NCBI RefSeq assembly: GCF_030733265.1
Contig: NZ_JASHJI010000003.1
Span: forward strand, 310,001-374,000
Direction of reading: 5' to 3'
DNA from: Roseibium sp. MMSF_3412
Lineage (GTDB): Bacteria; Pseudomonadota; Alphaproteobacteria; Rhizobiales; Stappiaceae
Length of the DNA stretch: 64,000 bases
Numbering within the stretch: the first letter of the stretch is position 1; every line of letters begins with the position of its first letter. Shown one piece after another: positions 44,413-53,094 of this stretch. A program made the translations under genes and the position numbers. The notes beneath the pieces were generated by a model that was not told the DNA's origin, searched no databases, and was given only the letters and a program-made list of their open reading frames with translations.

Positions 44413-45567
44413 TTAGATTAGATTGCGTTTTGACAGATTGCGCATGAGTGCGCTTGTCCCGAACGTCCATTCCGGGCACTCGGTCGAGAGCCGGACGGTG
44501 TTGCGCAACGTACCGAGTTGCGCGCATGAAATGCTGACGATATCGCCGAGCTTGTGCGTGAAGCCTTCACCGGGAGCGTCACGATCCTCGGTCGGTGCGA
44601 ACAGCGTCCCCAGAAACAGCATGAAGCCGTCGGGATACTGATGGTGCCGTCCACGCGTCTGACCGACAAGGTCCAGGGGATCCCGGCTAATCTCCGTCAT
44701 GGTGGAGTGACCGGACAATTCGAACCCGTCGGTCCCCGACACGGTCAGGTCCAGTTCAAGCCGGCGCACATCGTCAATCGAGAAGGAAGTGTCGAAAAGC
44801 CTGATCGCGGGACCGATCGACGTGGACGCATTGTTGTCCTTGGCCTTGCCCAGCAAGAGCGCGGACCGGCCCTCCACGTCCCGAAGATTGACATCATTTC
44901 CAAGCGTCGCCCCCTTGACCGTCCCGGAACTGTCGACGGCGAGCACAACTTCCGGCTCCGGATTGTTCCAGCTGGACACCGGATGCAGTCCGACCGAAGC
45001 GCCGTAACCGACGGCGGAAGTGGGCTGTGACTTCGTGAAAACCTCCGCATCCGGTCCGATTCCGACTTCCAGATACTGCGACCAGACATCCTCGGCGATC
45101 AGGGCGTCCTTGAGCTGAGCCGCTTTCTCCGACCCGGGCGTGACGGATCTGAGGCTGTCGCCGATGATGGCCGAACAGCGTTCGCGGATCTTCTCGGCCT
45201 TTGCCGGATCGCCCTTCGCCTGCTCCTCGATCACGCGCTCGAGCATCGAAAATGCGAAAGTGACACCACAGGCCTTGATCGCCTGAAGGTCTGCAGGCGC
45301 AAGCAGCCAGGGCCGCGCCGGATTGGGGCTCTCAATCGAATTGGCGGCAATTTCGTCAACCGTGCCGATGGCGACGCCATCGGCATCCGCGGCCCATCCC
45401 GCAGGATCCTCAAGCTCAAGCAGGTCGCGCATGGTCGGCACGGCTGCGCAGGTAATGTCGATCAGGGTGTCGCCGCGCAAGACGCAAAGACTGGGACCGG
45501 ACAGGTCCGGCCGCCAGACCCGGAATACGAAAATCCCGTCGCCCGGCAGGTTCAGTTGAGAGGTCAT
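44413..45567 (-). CDS. FAH-family 2-keto-3-deoxy-sugar-acid dehydratase (XylX-like)
   Basis: 384 residues. The C-terminal catalytic domain has the EPEVVLAVD metal motif of FAH-family enzymes, with ASVGLHPVSSWNNPEPE and VVGTDG-like TVSGTDGFELSGHS blocks. The size and the N-terminal extension (VFRVWRPDLSGPSL) match the Caulobacter XylX-type 2-keto-3-deoxy-D-xylonate dehydratases rather than the short fumarylacetoacetases. It would dehydrate a 2-keto-3-deoxypentonate to alpha-ketoglutarate semialdehyde for the neighbouring dehydrogenase. It overlaps the alpha/beta-hydrolase gene upstream by four bases. Confidence 0.82.
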   Translation of the reverse strand: MTSQLNLPGDGIFVFRVWRPDLSGPSLCVLRGDTLIDITCAAVPTMRDLLELEDPAGWAADADGVAIGTVDEIAANSIESPNPARPWLLAPADLQAIKACGVTFAFSMLERVIEEQAKGDPAKAEKIRERCSAIIGDSLRSVTPGSEKAAQLKDALIAEDVWSQYLEVGIGPDAEVFTKSQPTSAVGYGASVGLHPVSSWNNPEPEVVLAVDSSGTVKGATLGNDVNLRDVEGRSALLLGKAKDNNASTSIGPAIRLFDTSFSIDDVRRLELDLTVSGTDGFELSGHSTMTEISRDPLDLVGQTRGRHHQYPDGFMLFLGTLFAPTEDRDAPGEGFTHKLGDIVSISCAQLGTLRNTVRLSTECPEWTFGTSALMRNLSKRNLI

Positions 45568-46400
45568 GATGATATCGTGTCCACTTCTGCAGGATGGCTG
45601 AAGCTGTTTAACCAGACGCCCAGCGCATCGATCAAGGGGCTTTTTTGCGAATTCAGATCGCTGAGGATGCTGAGATGGTGCGCACCGCGCACAACAAGAT
45701 GTCCCGCGCCGGCGCTTTCAGCCATGGCCAGGGACTGCCGTTTGAACTCGTCTGTCTCATCGCCGCCGACAACGCACAGGAGGGGCGTGCCGGTCGACGC
45801 ACCGATCAGGCTGTGCGACCGGATCTCCCCGTCGGTCAGCCCGATTTCGTCCTGCAGGAAAGACTTGGCGACGGGCGCAAGGTCATAGACCCCGCTGATG
45901 CCGACAACGCCAGCCAGCCGGTCGCTCAGTCCGGTCTTGAGCGCCGCGCTCACCGCCAGATGCGCGCCGGCGGAGTGGCCGATCAGCAGGAACCGGGTGT
46001 CATCGGAAAAGAGCGTTGCAAGCCGCCCGAGAGCGGCGACCGCGTCGCCGACAAGGTCATCCAGGCGGAATTCGGGCATCAGGCGATATTCGACATTCGC
46101 GCATCTGTTTCCGAGGCTGGACAGGCCGGTCAGCACGCAGCGATGATCTTCCGCGCACAGGCTGCGCCAGTAACCGCCGTGAAGGAAAACCGGCACAACG
46201 GCACTTTGAACCGGGCCGCACTCCGTCGTTTCAAGCCACTGTCTGTCATGCGTTCCATAGGCAACGCGTTCAAAGGAAAGCGACCGCTCGACGGTCCGGC
46301 TCGCACTGTCTCGCCACCGAAGCCAGTCATCGAAATCCTCCAGAACATCGGAGAACCGGAATTGCGGGTTCCACAAGCTGCGCTCGTTCATATCGTTCAT
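45564..46400 (-). CDS. Alpha/beta-hydrolase (arylformamidase-like)
   Basis: 278 residues. HGGYW gives the oxyanion-hole motif of the kynurenine-formamidase/esterase group; GHSAGAHLAV carries the nucleophile Ser in G-x-S-x-G; the catalytic Asp and His are plausible in VGGDETDEF and GAHHLSIL. The enzyme should hydrolyse an ester, lactone or formyl amide. Because the operon also encodes a prolidase-like amidohydrolase and a sugar importer, it may release an acyl or amide group from the imported compound. It overlaps genes on both sides by four bases. Confidence 0.85.
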   Translation of the reverse strand: MNDMNERSLWNPQFRFSDVLEDFDDWLRWRDSASRTVERSLSFERVAYGTHDRQWLETTECGPVQSAVVPVFLHGGYWRSLCAEDHRCVLTGLSSLGNRCANVEYRLMPEFRLDDLVGDAVAALGRLATLFSDDTRFLLIGHSAGAHLAVSAALKTGLSDRLAGVVGISGVYDLAPVAKSFLQDEIGLTDGEIRSHSLIGASTGTPLLCVVGGDETDEFKRQSLAMAESAGAGHLVVRGAHHLSILSDLNSQKSPLIDALGVWLNSFSHPAEVDTISS

Positions 46401-47035
46401 TCAGGTTTCTCCGAGTGCGAACAAAGAAGATCCGCCGCCCTGACCAGCTCGGAACGCAGCTCGTTTCCTGCCTCCTCCCGGGTACCGGGCAACAGGACGC
46501 CCACGATGCAAAGCCGGTCTTGACGGTCCGAGACACTGGAGATCACGGCACGCTGCGCCGCCACGGCCTCGAACTGATGTGCAAGGGAAACTTCCGCAAG
46601 CCGGTCGGCATCAAAGGACGCTGGCGTCAGGAGACTGTAGTGCCGCTGCGGTGACACGAAGGTGATGCCCCGTCCGCTGGAAAACGGACCGATTGCGCAT
46701 GCTCCATCGCTCAGAACCCCGAGGAAGGCGGTCAGCCGGGTCGATTGCCGCAGCTGAATGAGGACAGGCTCGGCAACAAGTGCGAACTCGCCGAACCCGA
46801 GCGCGGACAATCCGGCCGCCAGCGTCGAGGGACCGCGCAGATAAACGCCTTCGGTCGACCGGCTCAGGAGACCTTCGCTTTCGGCGATCGCAACGGCTCT
46901 GTACCCTGACGTCGTTGCCAGCCCCACCGCGCGCGCAAGCGGAAGTGGCCCGGAAACAATCTTCTCAAGCGGCTTTTCAACCAGCCCTTCAAAGGTGTCG
47001 ATCGCCTTGTCATAAGGCGTCCCGGTCTTATCCAT
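46397..47035 (-). CDS. Short IclR-like transcriptional regulator
   Basis: 212 residues from the ATG at 47035; a longer frame to 47323 runs into the preceding gene. The N-terminus has a winged-helix like that of IclR (PLPLARAVGLATTSGYRAVA, SEGLLSRSTEGVYLRG), and the rest resembles a shortened IclR effector domain (SLAHQFEAVAAQRAVISSV, IVGVLLPGTREEAG). It is about 40 residues shorter than usual. It overlaps the end of the IclR-PBP fusion gene by eight bases, so the two regulators are made together and may form hetero-oligomers or act at the same operator. Confidence 0.75.
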   Translation of the reverse strand: MDKTGTPYDKAIDTFEGLVEKPLEKIVSGPLPLARAVGLATTSGYRAVAIAESEGLLSRSTEGVYLRGPSTLAAGLSALGFGEFALVAEPVLIQLRQSTRLTAFLGVLSDGACAIGPFSSGRGITFVSPQRHYSLLTPASFDADRLAEVSLAHQFEAVAAQRAVISSVSDRQDRLCIVGVLLPGTREEAGNELRSELVRAADLLCSHSEKPE

Positions 47036-48389
47036 GTCGAGACCCCTGCTTGTTCTCACCGTCCGACCGCAATCCGCGCAGGCTCGGACCCTGGGACAGG
47101 ATTGCCGTTCCGGGCAAATCCCAACCGACATGCCGTTCGGCCCAGGTATCGGCGCGCACGCTCGCGGTTTCCATACCACGCGGAAGAACGATGGGAACCG
47201 GCACTTCCACCCGTCTCGGTACGGATTTTCCCGAAAGGATATCCAGCGCGACCTCGACAACCCTCGCCCCCATCGCCGCCGGGTAGTCCAGCGCGACAAA
47301 GGGAACCTTGTGATAGAGGGCAAGCTTGTACATCTGGTTCAGATCGCCGCCGGTATGGGCCGGAACGGGAAGCTCGTTTTCGATAAAGAACTTCAATGAT
47401 CCAACACCCTGGAGCCCGCTGTCGCACCAGATGCCGTCCGGAGCAGCACTCCCCTGGTCGAACAGGCGTTGAACGGCCTTGCGCCCGCCCTCTTCGGTCC
47501 AGTCGGTATAGGTGACCGCCTCGATCCGAATGCCCGGAAACTCGGAGAATCCGGAAAAGGCGGCGGACTGACGCCGCATCGCCGGACTGGCTCCCTCAAG
47601 GCCGGACAACATCCAGATCCGCCCGGCTCCTTTCAACCTTTCCGCCAGCCACAGGGCACTGATGCGCCCGATGCGACGGTCAGAGGCCGTCACGAAAGAA
47701 ACCAGCGAAGACGGATCGCGCGGGCGGCGGTCAACGGCGACGACCGGAACACCGGAATCGGCGACATCCTTCAGCTTCCGATCCAGCAGAGGCGAATGGG
47801 CATTGGTCGTGCTGACAAGAAGCAGGTCAATTCCGCTTTCGACCAACTCGTCGATCTGGTCCACCTGTGTCCCGGCATCGTCGCCGGCCTCCCGCACAAG
47901 AAAAGCGTCGATCCGGTCCGCATGCAGCCGTTCCGCATAGCGCATGCTTTCAAACATTGCCCTGCGCCATTCATTGGAAAGCGATGCATTTGCAAAGCCG
48001 ATGCGAAACGGAGCGGCCCTCTTGTAGGCATCCGTGGCCACTGTTTCGAACAGGCGGGCATCCCATTCGGAGATGGCGTGATGGAGATCGGCCGACGACC
48101 TGTCGAGTGGCAGCGCTGCGGTGCTGCGCGGCAGGGCCGTGTCGACAGCCTCGAGCGGCACAAAGGCAAGGCCGGCAGCCTTCGGGCCGAGCCTGAGCGA
48201 GCCGTGATCGACCCTCTCGAGCCAACCCCGGAGTGTCAGCGCTCGCAGAAGTCCGAACCCTGTCGACCGGCTCATGCCGACTTCCTGCAGGATCTCATGC
48301 GTTGGCCTTGGGTTGTTCCGGTGATCGAAACATCCCAGGATCCGCGCGATTCGGATGAGGTTGGATCTTGGAATTTCGCCGGTCGGCAC
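47028..48389 (-). CDS. IclR winged-helix / periplasmic-binding-protein fusion regulator
   Basis: 453 residues, no signal peptide. Residues about 5-75 form an IclR-type winged helix: RIARILGCFDHRNN, HEILQEVGMSRSTGFGLLRA, GWLERVDHGSLRLGPKA. Residues about 127-420 form a type I periplasmic-binding (sugar) domain: FRIGFANASLSNEWRRAM, FVTASDRRIGRISALWLAE, DSGLQGVGS, HTGGDLNQMY and DYPAAMGARV. The last blocks match the operon's own SBP (51919-53046) almost block for block. LacI regulators also pair HTH and PBP domains, but with a LacI helix; an IclR-type helix here is unusual. It probably senses the imported sugar in the cytoplasm and controls the operon. Confidence 0.9.
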   Translation of the reverse strand: MPTGEIPRSNLIRIARILGCFDHRNNPRPTHEILQEVGMSRSTGFGLLRALTLRGWLERVDHGSLRLGPKAAGLAFVPLEAVDTALPRSTAALPLDRSSADLHHAISEWDARLFETVATDAYKRAAPFRIGFANASLSNEWRRAMFESMRYAERLHADRIDAFLVREAGDDAGTQVDQIDELVESGIDLLLVSTTNAHSPLLDRKLKDVADSGVPVVAVDRRPRDPSSLVSFVTASDRRIGRISALWLAERLKGAGRIWMLSGLEGASPAMRRQSAAFSGFSEFPGIRIEAVTYTDWTEEGGRKAVQRLFDQGSAAPDGIWCDSGLQGVGSLKFFIENELPVPAHTGGDLNQMYKLALYHKVPFVALDYPAAMGARVVEVALDILSGKSVPRRVEVPVPIVLPRGMETASVRADTWAERHVGWDLPGTAILSQGPSLRGLRSDGENKQGSRHG

Positions 48390-48410
48390 GGTTGCGTCCT
48401 CAACCTCGTT

Positions 48411-49370
48411 TCAACGTCGTGACCGCCGCATGTAAACAGCCGCCGCCAGCAAGATCAAACTTCCCTTGATCACGAGCTGCAACTCGATCGACAGGCCAAG
48501 GATGACAACGATATTGAACAACGAGACAAGCACGAGCGTGGCCAGGAGCACACCCGGGACACTTCCCTTGCCGCCGCTGAGCGCTGCGCCACCGATCACG
48601 GCCGCCGCGATGCTGTCGAGTTCGTAGCCGCGCCCGGTCCAGTTGTCGACGATCCCGACATATCCGACCAGAACCAGACCGGCCAAACCCGCGAGAACAC
48701 CCGACATCATGAAGGCACTGACGACGAGCAGCCGGGTCGGAGCCCCGGTCATGTAGGCCGCATCGGGATTGTCGCCATAGAGTTTCAGACGCCGGCCGTA
48801 AACCGTATGTTCGAGCAGCCAGTGCGCGGCAATGGCAACAAGGCCCAGCAGGATCAGCGCGACGGGAAGCCCGAACAGGTCACCGGTCGCAAGCCACCGG
48901 AACGTGTCCGGCAATGTGCCGCCCGGGGCTCCGCCCGTATAGGCAAACCGGATGCCTTGCAGCACGATCATCGTGGCAAGCGTTGCCAGAAAAGGTGTCA
49001 CGCCGCGATAGGCCACAAGATACCCGTTGATGCCGCCAATAAGCGCACCGAGCAGGATGCCGACCGCAAAGATCACGACGGTGTTGTCGTTCAGTCCGAT
49101 GGAAAGAACCGCCACCGTTGCCATGATGGAGGCGACCGACAGATCCAGCCCGCGCACGATGATGACAATCATCTGTCCGATCACGACAAATCCGAGCGGC
49201 GCGGCCTGAAGCAGTATATCGCTCAGGTTCGCCGGGCTCAGGAACCTTGGCGACAAGGCGGTTGTGATCGCCCAGATGACGACCAGGAACCCGGCGAGCA
49301 GAAGCAGCTCCCGGTTCTGCTGCGCCCGGACCGTGCCGCTGTTTTTTCCGAAAAGGGCGATCATGCTCAT
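48411..49370 (-). CDS. CUT2 sugar ABC transporter permease
   Basis: 319 residues from the ATG at 49370, which overlaps the previous stop. RbsC-like permease with about eight to ten hydrophobic segments and the family's GLDLSVASIMATVAVLSIG and ALSGGKGSVPGVLLATLVL blocks. It is the second of two permeases, as in importers such as xylose or ribose systems with two different permeases. Confidence 0.93.
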   Translation of the reverse strand: MSMIALFGKNSGTVRAQQNRELLLLAGFLVVIWAITTALSPRFLSPANLSDILLQAAPLGFVVIGQMIVIIVRGLDLSVASIMATVAVLSIGLNDNTVVIFAVGILLGALIGGINGYLVAYRGVTPFLATLATMIVLQGIRFAYTGGAPGGTLPDTFRWLATGDLFGLPVALILLGLVAIAAHWLLEHTVYGRRLKLYGDNPDAAYMTGAPTRLLVVSAFMMSGVLAGLAGLVLVGYVGIVDNWTGRGYELDSIAAAVIGGAALSGGKGSVPGVLLATLVLVSLFNIVVILGLSIELQLVIKGSLILLAAAVYMRRSRR

Positions 49371-50311
49371 TTGCTCTTTCTCCCAACGAAGATGGAGACG
49401 GCGGCAATGATGATCAGACCCTCCGCGATCCACTGGTAGAAGCTGGAAACGTTCATGAAATTCAGAACATTGGCGAGCAGCGCCAGGACGATGACGGCAA
49501 GCAGCGTTCCAAGTACGCCGCCGCGGCCACCGGCCAGAAGCGTCCCGCCGACGATGACCGGCGTGATCGATTTCAGGTCGAAGCCGACACCGGCTCTCGG
49601 GTCTCCGACGCCGAAACGGCCGCAGATATAGATGGCCGTGACCGCCGCCAGAAATCCGGACAACGCATAGACAATCAGCTTGGTCGACTTGACCGGAACG
49701 CCGGAGATCGATGCCGCCTGTTCATTATCGCCGATGGCATAGATCCTGAGACCAAGCCGGGTTTTCCAGAGCAGGAACCCGGCCAGAAGATAGAGAAACA
49801 GCGTGAAGATCGTGCCGTAGGGGATCATGCCGATACGCCCGTAGACCAGGTCCTCGAAGAACAGGGGAACCGAGCCCGTCGGCTGGCGCGTGATCAGCAG
49901 AGCCAGGCCTGACAGGATGGTCGAGGTTCCCAGGGTCACGATCAGCGGATGAATGCCGACGAAGGTGACGATCCCGCCATTCACTGCGCCGATGAAGACC
50001 CCGAGGCTGAGAACAACAGCGATTGCCGCCGCGAAACTGGCAGGGTCTTCCCCCGCAATCGAGGCAAAAACAACCGTCAGCAGGCCGAGCGCTCCGGCAT
50101 AGGACAGGTCGATCCCGCCGGACAGAATGACAACAGTCTGCGCGAGGGCGACCAGCGCCAGGGCGACCATCTGGTCCTGCACATTGGCGAAATTGAGTGG
50201 CGTGGCGAACCGGTCAGAGCTGTACATCCCGGCCAGGACGACAAGACCGATAAGAGCAAGCACGACCAGATGCACCGGCTGTGCACGCGTCATGCGCAAT
50301 ACATCATCCAT
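49367..50311 (-). CDS. CUT2 sugar ABC transporter permease
   Basis: 314 residues, RbsC-like, with SGGIDLSYAGALGLLTVVFA and GTLLAGGRGGVLGTLLAVIVL typical of the family. Its start overlaps the ATPase gene by eight bases and its stop overlaps the second permease. The two permeases form the membrane part of the transporter. Confidence 0.93.
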   Translation of the reverse strand: MDDVLRMTRAQPVHLVVLALIGLVVLAGMYSSDRFATPLNFANVQDQMVALALVALAQTVVILSGGIDLSYAGALGLLTVVFASIAGEDPASFAAAIAVVLSLGVFIGAVNGGIVTFVGIHPLIVTLGTSTILSGLALLITRQPTGSVPLFFEDLVYGRIGMIPYGTIFTLFLYLLAGFLLWKTRLGLRIYAIGDNEQAASISGVPVKSTKLIVYALSGFLAAVTAIYICGRFGVGDPRAGVGFDLKSITPVIVGGTLLAGGRGGVLGTLLAVIVLALLANVLNFMNVSSFYQWIAEGLIIIAAVSIFVGRKSK

Positions 50312-51827
50312 TGGAGGCTACTCCGTGGTGGCTTGAGGTCTCGGCAGCCGCGACGCTCATGATCGCCTCTTCCGAAATCTCCTGGGACATCAATTCGGCG
50401 GCCAGCTCCCCGTCCCGCATGACGAAGACCCTGTCGCAAAGCCCGACGATCTCGATGAGTTCGGATGAGATGGCGAGGATCGCCATGCCTTCGTCGGCCA
50501 GGTGCCGGAGCATCTTGTAGATCTCCGACTTGGCACCGACATCGACACCGCGCGTCGGTTCATCGAGAATGAGCACCTTGGGCCGGTTTTCCAGGAGACG
50601 CGCGATCAGAACCTTCTGCTGATTGCCGCCCGAAAGCGCGGAAATCGGCAGACCGACATTGTCGACCACGACACCGAAGCGGTCTTTCATGACGCGCGCC
50701 CGGGCCTCTTCATGGCCGATGGCGACACGTGCCGGGTGAACCCCGTGTCCGGGCGTTGTCGCCGCAAAGTTGCGCGCGACGGAACTGTTGAGGAACAGAC
50801 CGTCATCCTTCCGGCTTTCGGTAAGCATGAGAATGCCGGCGTCGATGCTGTTGGACGGGGAGCGATAGTCCAGCGGCTCGCCTTCGATCAGGACGGTCCC
50901 GCTTACCGCTTCCGCGCCATAGATGGCAAGTGCAAGCTCCGTCCGGCCGGACCCCACAAGGCCGGCCAGCCCCAGAATTTCGCCCGCTTTCACCTCGAAG
51001 CTGACCGGAGGCACGCCGTCGGCAACAACAAGGTCCCTGACCGCCAGCATGGGAATCCCTGCTTCGGCGCCATGCGGCTTTTCCGGAAAGAGATTGCCCA
51101 GTTCACGCCCGACCATCGCCGCAATGACCGTGTCATGCGAGTAGTCGGCAACCGGTCCCTGGGAGGTGACCACCCCGTCCTTGATCACCGTGATATCGGT
51201 GCAGATCTCGAAGATCTCGTCCAGACGGTGCGACACGTAGACAATGCCCAGGCCCCTTGCGCGCAACTCGTTGATGATTTTGAAGAGATGCCGGGTTTCG
51301 TTTTGCGACAAAACCGCCGTCGGCTCGTCCAGAATCAGGACCCTGGCATCTGATCGAAGCGCCTTTGCGATTTCGACCATCTGTTTGTCCGCGACACTCA
51401 ATTCGTCGACGAGGGATCTGGCGGGCAAATGAATGCCGAGTTTGTCCAGCAGAGCCTCCGTTCGGGAAACCAGCGCTTTCCGGTCGATCAGGCCAAATCG
51501 GGTCAGCGGTTCGGCATCGAGAAAGATGTTTTCCGCGACGCTCAGCGCCCCGATCGTGGAGAACTCCTGGTGCACGACGGCAATTCCTGCGTCGAGGCTC
51601 GCCCTCGGGCTCGACCAGTCCTCCTGGTTTCCGTTGAATTCGACATGCCCGGATGTCGGATGATAAAGGCCCGTCAACAGCTTGATGAGGGTTGACTTTC
51701 CCGCGCCGTTCTCGCCGCAAAGCGCCACGGACGCGCCCGCGTGAACCTCGAATTCAATTCCTTTCAGAACGTCGTTCGGCCCGAACGACTTTGACAGCGC
51801 GCGCGCGGCCAGTACCGGCTCAGACAT
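50304..51827 (-). CDS. CUT2 sugar ABC transporter ATP-binding protein (RbsA/XylG type)
   Basis: 507 residues from the ATG at 51827, preceded by GGGGAGGAG. Two ABC domains: the first has Walker A GENGAGKSTLIKLLTG and an intact switch, and the second carries the degenerate P-loop GLVGSGRTELALAI and the LSGGNQQKVLIARLL signature, as usual in RbsA-type double ATPases. It powers the two permeases downstream. An 91-base gap with two hairpins separates it from the SBP gene. Confidence 0.94.
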   Translation of the reverse strand: MSEPVLAARALSKSFGPNDVLKGIEFEVHAGASVALCGENGAGKSTLIKLLTGLYHPTSGHVEFNGNQEDWSSPRASLDAGIAVVHQEFSTIGALSVAENIFLDAEPLTRFGLIDRKALVSRTEALLDKLGIHLPARSLVDELSVADKQMVEIAKALRSDARVLILDEPTAVLSQNETRHLFKIINELRARGLGIVYVSHRLDEIFEICTDITVIKDGVVTSQGPVADYSHDTVIAAMVGRELGNLFPEKPHGAEAGIPMLAVRDLVVADGVPPVSFEVKAGEILGLAGLVGSGRTELALAIYGAEAVSGTVLIEGEPLDYRSPSNSIDAGILMLTESRKDDGLFLNSSVARNFAATTPGHGVHPARVAIGHEEARARVMKDRFGVVVDNVGLPISALSGGNQQKVLIARLLENRPKVLILDEPTRGVDVGAKSEIYKMLRHLADEGMAILAISSELIEIVGLCDRVFVMRDGELAAELMSQEISEEAIMSVAAAETSSHHGVASNG

Positions 51828-51858
51828 GGCTGGTTCTCCTCCCCGATCGTCCGTTTCC

Positions 51859-51910
51859 GGGCGGCCGAAGCCGCCCCGATTTCCGTTCCCGGGCGGCCTG
51901 GGCCGCCCGG
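51859..51910 (-). promoter_or_regulatory. Two tandem stem-loops between SBP and ATPase genes
   Basis: On plus-strand coordinates, GGGCGGC (51859-51865) pairs with GCCGCCC (51870-51876), giving a TTCG tetraloop on the minus-strand transcript, and CCGGGCGGC (51889-51897) pairs with GCCGCCCGG (51902-51910). Neither has a T-run in the right direction. They probably protect the SBP message or reduce read-through into the ATPase and permease genes. Confidence 0.65.
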
Positions 51911-51918
51911 TGCGGAGA

Positions 51919-53046
51919 CTATTTCGGATAGGTTGCTGTGAAGGTTGCCGGGTCGTAGTCCGCGCCGACACCCGACGACATGATGACCGATCCCGGCTTG
52001 TCCATGAGCGCATAGTCGGCTGTGAAGACATCGGCCTTCACCGATGGAGTTTCGTGACCCTCCGAGACGACCACCTGCTGGTTCACCTCGATCCGGCGTG
52101 GAATGCCCTTGCCGTCAAGCACGTCGAACAGGACTTCGAACCCTTCTGCACCCATCGCAGGCGGGTAATCGATACCGATCATCGGGACGTCGTTCTGAAC
52201 CGAAAGCTGATACATCGCGTTGAAATCGCCGCCGGTGTGCGGCGGGATCTTTCCGGCTTCGTATCCCGCTGCGAGGAACGCCTCGATGGAACCGGAACCC
52301 TGCAGCCCGCTGTCTGCCCACACGCCTGCAATCTCGTCACCGTATTTCTGGATCAGCGCCGACATGATGGTCTTGCCGTTTGCGGGCGACCAGGATGTGT
52401 ACTGCGTTTCCAGAACCTCGATCCCGGGGAACTGGTTGAACACTTCCATCGCCGCCTTGATCCGGTTCTCGGCAGGCGAGGCACCGGCCAGCCCTCCAAG
52501 CATGACAACCTTGCCTTCACCGCCAAGCTTTTCCGCAAGCCACTGGGCGGAGATGCGACCCAGCGCCTGGTCCGATGCCGTAACGAAGGTGATGTAGTTT
52601 TCATCGGACGAGACCTGGCGGTCGACCAGAACCACCGGAATGCCCTGGCGCTTGGCCCGGCGCACCGCGGGGTCCAGCGCCTCGGCCGTCGCCGGGCTGA
52701 TCAGCAGGATGTCGACGCCCTGGGCGATCAGATCCTGCACATCGGCTGCCTGTTTGGACGGATCGTCATTCGCATCCGTTATGATGAAACGCTCGATCTT
52801 GTCGGCGTGCCGCTCGGCAGCAGCTTCAATGCCGTGAAGCATGGCAACACGCCATGGATTTGAAATGGACGCATTGGAGAACCCGATGACATAGGGCCCT
52901 TCCTTCTTGAATTCCGCGGCATCGAAAATGTCCACGGACCCCGGGTTCCAAAGGAACGTTCTCGGGACGCCGTCATAATCGGCCAGTGCCGCACTTGCGG
53001 ACAGGCAAAGGGATGCGGCCGCGGCCACAATCGTTCTGATACGCAT
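51919..53046 (-). CDS. Sugar-binding protein of CUT2 ABC transporter
   Basis: 375 residues. The signal peptide MRIRTIVAAAASLCLSASAALA is followed by a Peripla_BP_4 domain: VIGFSNASISNPWRVAM, FVTASDQALGRISAQWLAE, VWADSGLQGSGSIEAFLAAG, HTGGDFNAMYQLS and DYPPAMGAEGFEVL. It captures the sugar for the transporter. Its mature part is clearly homologous to the sensor domain of the operon's fusion regulator, including the putative ligand-contact residues. The gene lies 48 bases downstream of the amidohydrolase gene that heads the operon. Confidence 0.94.
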   Translation of the reverse strand: MRIRTIVAAAASLCLSASAALADYDGVPRTFLWNPGSVDIFDAAEFKKEGPYVIGFSNASISNPWRVAMLHGIEAAAERHADKIERFIITDANDDPSKQAADVQDLIAQGVDILLISPATAEALDPAVRRAKRQGIPVVLVDRQVSSDENYITFVTASDQALGRISAQWLAEKLGGEGKVVMLGGLAGASPAENRIKAAMEVFNQFPGIEVLETQYTSWSPANGKTIMSALIQKYGDEIAGVWADSGLQGSGSIEAFLAAGYEAGKIPPHTGGDFNAMYQLSVQNDVPMIGIDYPPAMGAEGFEVLFDVLDGKGIPRRIEVNQQVVVSEGHETPSVKADVFTADYALMDKPGSVIMSSGVGADYDPATFTATYPK

Positions 53047-53094
53047 TTTCTCCTCCGTAATAATGCGTTCGTGGATAAGGATTTTCTGGTGCTT

